A stretch of DNA of 44,792 nt from Thermocaproicibacter sp041859875 (GTDB lineage Bacteria; Bacillota; Clostridia; Oscillospirales; Acutalibacteraceae). The notes under the pieces were generated by a model. The model was not told where the DNA came from. It did no database searches and worked only from the letters and a program-made list of their open reading frames with translations. Location: assembly GCA_041859875.1 (NCBI GenBank), contig JBFLFY010000019.1:1-44792 (forward strand), written 5' to 3'. Of the stretch, positions 41,083 to 44,792 are shown one piece after another; the stretch's first letter is position 1, and every line of letters begins with the position of its first letter. Made by a program: the position numbers and the translations under genes.

Positions 41083-41118
41083 AAAAAGCCCTCCAATTGT
41101 ATTGCTGCCATTGGAAGG
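41083..41118 (-). terminator. Terminator of the ABC exporter operon
   Basis: CCCTCCAAT (41089-41097) pairs with ATTGGAAGG (41110-41118); on the minus strand CTTTTTAT follows. It is flanked by an outer GCGCGC repeat (41075-41080 and 41128-41133). Confidence 0.75.
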
Positions 41119-41229
41119 CCATCAAAAGCGCGCTGTTAATTACCTACCAATGGTTCAGTAAGAACATTGGCAGTAAATAAATATAGAAATCGGCCGATTT
41201 TCTTCTACATAAGTCTGTGTCTTTCAATA

Positions 41230-42029
41230 CTACTGATTTTCGTTTTTTAGTGAGTAAACAGCCAATACAAAGCTTGCAATGCACAAAACGGATAATAATC
41301 CCGCTGTATAAATGAATTGCATCCAGTCCACCGAGTCTTTCAATATCAACATCCGGAGGCTATCGATAACATGCGTAAACGGATTAATAAATACGGGTAT
41401 GCGAAATCCATTTGGAATTTGCTCATATGACATCAGAGCAGAACTGATAAAGAACAACGGCAAAGTAATGGTATTTACAAGGGCGATAAATGAATTTTCA
41501 TCAGGAAGCTTAAGGCTGATCGTGTATGACAAAGCTGCCACAAATGCTATGGTTAGGAATAGCAGAACAATCATGAGAAGGACTCCGCATATTCCTGACG
41601 CGATCCTAACCGACATCAAAAGCGAAATTCCTATTAATATTGCAGCCTGAATAAACGACAATACAGCGGCATCCAAAATATGAGCCAATATAATGGAACT
41701 TCTCTTGACAGGAGAAATCTTTACTCGATAGTAACTGCCTCCTGTTTTCAAAGAATAGTTTGCTATACCGCTTATGCCGGAGCTGGAAAGAACACTCATT
41801 ACTAGAATTCCGGGGAGAATAAAGGAAGTATAGTTTCCTTCCGCCTTGTTTGCTCCAAATATAGTGCTAAACAGTAAAAGCCAAATAAGGGGCTGAACCA
41901 AAGGTTTGCTCCAAATATAGTGCTAAACAGTAAAAGCCAAATAAGGGGCTGAACCAAAGTCATGATTATTGTCACCGGATTTTGAAAGCGCCATTTAACG
42001 CTTCTCAAGAAGAGATTGATGGTTTGCAC
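41230..42029 (-). pseudogene. ABC-2 type exporter permease, frameshifted by a 56-bp duplication
   Basis: A DrrB-like ABC-2 permease. The first frame (GTG 42029, down to 41802) encodes MQTINLFLRSVKWRFQNPV and the first membrane segment, then shifts after FSTIFGAN. The second frame (stop 41230) continues from that point with KAEGNYTSF to the end. Between them a perfect 56-bp direct repeat (41848-41959) has been added. Removing one copy restores a 247-aa reading frame with six hydrophobic segments. It follows the ATPase gene by 2 nt and uses GGGGGA as ribosome binding site. The second part could restart at a TTG inside the repeat but would lack the N-terminus. Function of this copy is doubtful unless the duplication is an assembly error. 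Confidence 0.85.
41848..41959. repeat. Perfect 56-bp tandem duplication
   Basis: Copy 1 41848-41903 and copy 2 41904-41959 are identical, starting GTTTGCTCC and ending AACCAAAG. 56 is not divisible by three, so the permease reading frame is broken. Confidence 0.95.
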
Positions 42030-42031
42030 TT

Positions 42032-42976
42032 CTATTGTCCCCCTTTATTTTGTGTAAGAGACAGAAAAACATCATCAAGGCTGGGTGTTATCACTCCGAT
42101 CGAGGAGTACCTTGTTTGCTTGTCCATCAGCAGTTGATTGAGAATGCGAAAATCACGCGTTGGATTTTCTGTGTTTGCATATATCGTATTTTGTTGTTTC
42201 CGTATTCCTTTAACGAATTGCAGGCTCGAGATCCATTTTATAATATCTTGTTGATTTTCTGAACTTTCCAAATCAACCCGAATGATATTTTTGCTGGTAT
42301 GTTTACAAAGATTCTCGGGTGTGTCCTGCACTAACTGATGTCCGTTCTGCATAATGCAGACTGTGTCGCTCAACATATTAGCTTCTTCTAGATAGTGTGT
42401 GGTCAGAAAAATAGTTGTACCATAATCAATCTTGATTTTCTTTACAACATCCCACATGGCTTGACGGGACTCAATATCCATCCCAACAGTCGGTTCATCG
42501 AGAAATAATATTTGGGGATAAGACATCATACTCATCGCGATATCCAAACGTCTTTTGATTCCACCGGAATATGTACGCACTCTGTCCTTTTCATATTTGT
42601 GTAAGCCAAATTCGGTAATAAGTGTTTCCATTCGCTTGTTTGCAGCGGTTTTATCCAGCCCGTACAATCGACCTTGGAAAAGCATGTTTTCGCGTAAAGA
42701 CAAGTGATCGTCAATGGATACTTTTTGAGCTACACAAGAAATAAGAGGACGTATTGATTTTCGTTCAGTATATAGATCTTTTCCCATGACCAGTATCTTT
42801 CCGGATGTAGGCCTCAGAAGAGTAGTCAGAATATTGATTAGTGTTGATTTCCCAGCCCCATTCGGCCCCAATAAAGCGAATATCTCTCCTTCCTGTACTT
42901 CAATGCTTAGATCGGCAAGAGCCTTTTTACCACCCTTGTAAACTTTACATAAATTGCTGATTGAAATTGCATTCAA
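42032..42976 (-). CDS. ABC exporter ATP-binding protein (DrrA-like)
   Basis: A 314-aa ATPase. Walker A GPNGAGKST (near residue 39), the signature YSGGIKRRLDIAMSM, Walker B ILFLDEPTVGMD, and the switch His in FLTTHYLEEANM. A C-terminal extension of about 80 residues is typical of DrrA/NatA-type exporters. Start placed at TTG 42976, 8 nt after AGGAGG; an open frame continues 20 codons further but without a ribosome binding site. It is first in an operon with the broken permease and is driven by the MerR-type promoter at 43006-43036. Confidence 0.88.
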   Translation of the reverse strand: MNAISISNLCKVYKGGKKALADLSIEVQEGEIFALLGPNGAGKSTLINILTTLLRPTSGKILVMGKDLYTERKSIRPLISCVAQKVSIDDHLSLRENMLFQGRLYGLDKTAANKRMETLITEFGLHKYEKDRVRTYSGGIKRRLDIAMSMMSYPQILFLDEPTVGMDIESRQAMWDVVKKIKIDYGTTIFLTTHYLEEANMLSDTVCIMQNGHQLVQDTPENLCKHTSKNIIRVDLESSENQQDIIKWISSLQFVKGIRKQQNTIYANTENPTRDFRILNQLLMDKQTRYSSIGVITPSLDDVFLSLTQNKGGQ

Positions 42977-43005
42977 ATTTACTCCCTCCTTTTCGTCATG
43001 ATTCA

Positions 43006-43036
43006 AGCATACAGTATCGCACGGTGCTAGAGTCAA
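43006..43036 (-). promoter_or_regulatory. MerR-type promoter of the ABC exporter
   Basis: On the minus strand TTGACT, a 19-bp spacer and TATGCT. The spacer starts CTAGCACCGTGC. The overlong spacer is the hallmark of promoters activated by MerR-family regulators. Confidence 0.75.
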
Positions 43037-43056
43037 TAGACGAAAACAGCTTTAGC

Positions 43057-43086
43057 AAAAAAATCGCCACCGGAAACGGTAGCGAT
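43057..43086 (-). terminator. Terminator of the MerR gene
   Basis: ATCGCCACCG (43063-43072), GAAA, CGGTAGCGAT (43077-43086); one wobble pair, with seven T following on the minus strand. It ends just before the exporter promoter. Confidence 0.85.
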
Positions 43087-43102
43087 CAAAAAAGGGAAAA
43101 TA

Positions 43103-43921
43103 TTATTTGCTCTTTATGGGGAAACACACCTCGGTAACCAGATTGTCCGGGTCGGGTTCGGTTTCAGGAGAAACATGATAGATGTTAAAGATTGGGCCGT
43201 TCAATTCGTAACCGTTCTCATAAATCCAATTTGCAACTGCTTCATTCGCTTCGCTCAATTGTATATATCCGCCCTTGTAAGTTAGTGTAGCCACAGTGGT
43301 TGGGTCAACTTCCTTAAATCGAACCGCATCTGTATCGCGATATTTTCCAACTACGGTCCGTTGAACTTCCACATCAATTCCCTGTTCGACGAATCCTTCA
43401 TTATGGAAAATTGCGATGTTGTAGCATGGAGTGGCAAGCTGCACGGTCTGTGTACTAATTTCTTCGGACAGCTTTCTCCATAATATTCCCTCGTGGTCAT
43501 AAGCGGCAATCGTGCTGCGATAGCTTATTACATTTCTTTTGGGAAGTTCTTTTACTGCAATATTGAATCTGGAAAGAGGGGAACTTTTATCAAGTCCCTT
43601 AATCGTTGTTTGAAGCAGCGATAATTGTTTTTGCATCGTTGTGATTTCTTCCTGTTTCTGTGTTGCTTGGAGCATTAGATATCGCTTCAAGCTTTCTTCA
43701 TCCTCGTATTCAGACAAAATATCCTTGATAATGGAAAGGCCCAGTCCCATGTTTTTTAGCGCCTGTATACGATTGGCAACAGGAAGTTGTTCCTCACTAT
43801 AGTAACGGTAGCCTGTGAACTCATCAATATGAGCCGGAATAAGTAATCCGATTTCATCGTAGTGTCGAAGCATAAAGATACTTATCTTTGACAGGGCGGA
43901 AAAATCTCCGATTTTGAGCAT
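43103..43921 (-). CDS. MerR-family regulator with effector-binding domain
   Basis: A 272-aa regulator. The N-terminal MerR helix-turn-helix (LKIGDFSALSKISIFMLRHY) is followed by a dimerising helix (about 75-110) and a C-terminal GyrI-like effector-binding domain (about 120-270), as in BltR-type multidrug regulators. Start at ATG 43921 after GAGGAGG, though the frame reaches 43966. Matching 19-bp-spacer promoters precede this gene and the ABC operon, so it likely controls both. The inducer is unknown but a drug-like compound is likely. Confidence 0.9.
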   Translation of the reverse strand: MLKIGDFSALSKISIFMLRHYDEIGLLIPAHIDEFTGYRYYSEEQLPVANRIQALKNMGLGLSIIKDILSEYEDEESLKRYLMLQATQKQEEITTMQKQLSLLQTTIKGLDKSSPLSRFNIAVKELPKRNVISYRSTIAAYDHEGILWRKLSEEISTQTVQLATPCYNIAIFHNEGFVEQGIDVEVQRTVVGKYRDTDAVRFKEVDPTTVATLTYKGGYIQLSEANEAVANWIYENGYELNGPIFNIYHVSPETEPDPDNLVTEVCFPIKSK

Positions 43922-43949
43922 AAATTTTACCTCCTCTGTATGACGTTCT

Positions 43950-43980
43950 ATCATACACCATAACACTGTGCTAGAGTCAA
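43950..43980 (-). promoter_or_regulatory. MerR-type promoter of the regulator gene
   Basis: On the minus strand TTGACT, a 19-bp spacer and TATGAT. It shares TTGACTCTAGCAC with the exporter promoter, so the shared block probably includes the operator. Confidence 0.75.
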
Positions 43981-44155
43981 CTGCTAAGTCAATAATGAAA
44001 TGTGATAGTCATTATACCATATTGAATAAAAGGCAGACAATGTTGTTGGCACTTCGCAAAACAGAGAAGCAGGCCGTACTTCGGAAAACAAAGGATTCTG
44101 TAAAAACGTCTTAAAAAAACCGAGTTTCCTCTGTTTCACAAAAGTGGCAAGCAAT

Positions 44156-44288
44156 GCATCGTGGTACCCACGATGCCCATTTCCCGATTTTCCGCTTACG
44201 CGAAAACCGGGAAATTGCTTGTTGGTGGCAGGCCCCCAATCCCCTCTGATCGCACAATAAATTGTGCGGCTGCGCGTCCTGCGGACGC
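44156..44288. repeat. Cluster of four palindromes after the relaxase gene
   Basis: GCATCGTGG-TAC-CCACGATGC (44156-44176), a near-perfect long stem ATTTCCCGATTTTCCGC with GCGAAAACCGGGAAAT (44179-44215), CGCACAAT-AA-ATTGTGCG (44251-44268) and GCGTCC-TGC-GGACGC (44274-44288). They fill about 130 bp just downstream of the relaxase stop. No gene was recognised in 43981-44307. Confidence 0.7.
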
Positions 44289-44307
44289 TTCCGGGAGCAT
44301 GAACAGT

Positions 44308-44792
44308 TCAACGCTGCCCATGCTCTTTTTCTTTCTCTACTTCGCGCCTGTCGGTGCCAAGCAGATGATCAACGTTTGCCTTGACGGTCAACAGTTCTTT
44401 CATCTCGTTGCGGGCCTTGCGATAGTCGGCGTAAGTCGCTTTTTTCTCTGACAACAACGCCGCGTATTCGGCCTGTAAGCTCTTGACGGTGGGGAGCTTT
44501 TTTACGCCCAACTCGTCGAATGATTTTTTCGCCGCCTTGTGCAACAGGATATCGCTCTCATGCTCCGAAAGAAACTTTTTTGAATACCCCGCCTTGCGAT
44601 AGGCAACATAGGTGTCGCGGGTTTTGGCGTAATTGATGATCTGCGTTTTCAAAACGGCGATTTCGGCCAGCCGCTTTTCAGCCGCCTTGATCTGTGCGGA
44701 AAGCTCGTTATATCGGGTGGTAGCCGACGCCGTTTTAGCGGCCAGCGCATCATACTCCAGCAGGTTATGCTCGGTCAGATAATTTACTGTCT
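44308..44792 (-). CDS. Relaxase/mobilisation protein, C-terminal part (cut by the window)
   Basis: The frame stays open to the right edge; the visible 161 residues end at 44308. They are long charged helices (such as YNELSAQIKAAEKRLAEIAV, AYRKAGYSKKFLSEHE and YADYRKARNEMKELL) characteristic of the coiled-coil tail of relaxases in clostridial conjugative elements. The catalytic domain would be beyond the window. It shows that the element can be transferred or mobilised by conjugation. Confidence 0.75.
   Translation of the reverse strand, partial: TVNYLTEHNLLEYDALAAKTASATTRYNELSAQIKAAEKRLAEIAVLKTQIINYAKTRDTYVAYRKAGYSKKFLSEHESDILLHKAAKKSFDELGVKKLPTVKSLQAEYAALLSEKKATYADYRKARNEMKELLTVKANVDHLLGTDRREVEKEKEHGQR

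Noticed and set aside
44111..44311. 66-codon minus-strand frame downstream of the relaxase
   Set aside because: It lies across the palindrome cluster and shows no protein-like features.

Overview
This window looks like chromosomal DNA of a spore-forming, fermentative, Gram-positive clostridium, probably Oscillospirales/Ruminococcaceae-like. The reasons are: strong AGGAGG-type ribosome binding sites, moderate GC content, a CwlJ/GerQ spore-germination pair, CdaA/CdaR c-di-AMP genes, an L-lactate dehydrogenase-family gene beside malic enzyme, and a CUT1 sugar ABC operon without its own ATPase. The taxon is an inference; no rRNA gene is present.

Layout. 1-5262: a LacI regulator followed by a sugar ABC operon (lipoprotein and two permeases), with two matching LacI-type operators 31 bp apart after a good promoter. 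5283-8338 (minus): dehydrogenase-malic enzyme operon and an orphan response regulator whose receiver has lost its phosphorylation residues. 8339-10180: an unrecognised secreted protein and an unrecognised cytoplasmic protein in one transcript. 10200-14651 (minus): a Dlt-like four-gene operon (adenylation enzyme, carrier protein, AlgI-type MBOAT acyltransferase, SGNH protein) behind a consensus promoter. 15130-18071: a large secreted lysozyme with many SH3 domains. 18152-30290: housekeeping block with comM, a sigma factor, a thioesterase, ispD-ispF, DUF3343-cysteine desulfurase, cdaA-cdaR-yqeY, cwlJ-gerQ, pgeF, a PflX-type radical SAM protein and a polysaccharide deacetylase. 30287-36983: two P-type ATPases flanking an O-antigen-ligase-like membrane protein.

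36995-37379 is a tRNA-Ala(CGC) locus with an unusual feature: two tandem ~102-bp units, each starting with an exact copy of the first 25 nt of the tRNA, precede the complete gene under one strong promoter. Immediately after the tRNA terminator begins an integrated mobile element that runs off the right edge. It has a large serine recombinase, a small TnpW-like protein, a structured non-coding region, a Cro/C1-type repressor with overlapping operators, a sigma-like regulator, a MerR-controlled ABC exporter cargo and the C-terminus of a relaxase. The exporter permease is broken by a perfect 56-bp tandem duplication. The MerR gene and the ABC operon have matching promoters with 19-bp spacers, so one regulator probably controls both.

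The points most worth follow-up are the partial-tRNA tandem array, the MerR/ABC cargo with its duplication, the Dlt-like cluster with a non-DltB acyltransferase, the degenerate response regulator, the Arg at the substrate-specificity position of the dehydrogenase, and the palindrome-dense and hairpin-rich non-coding stretches of the element.
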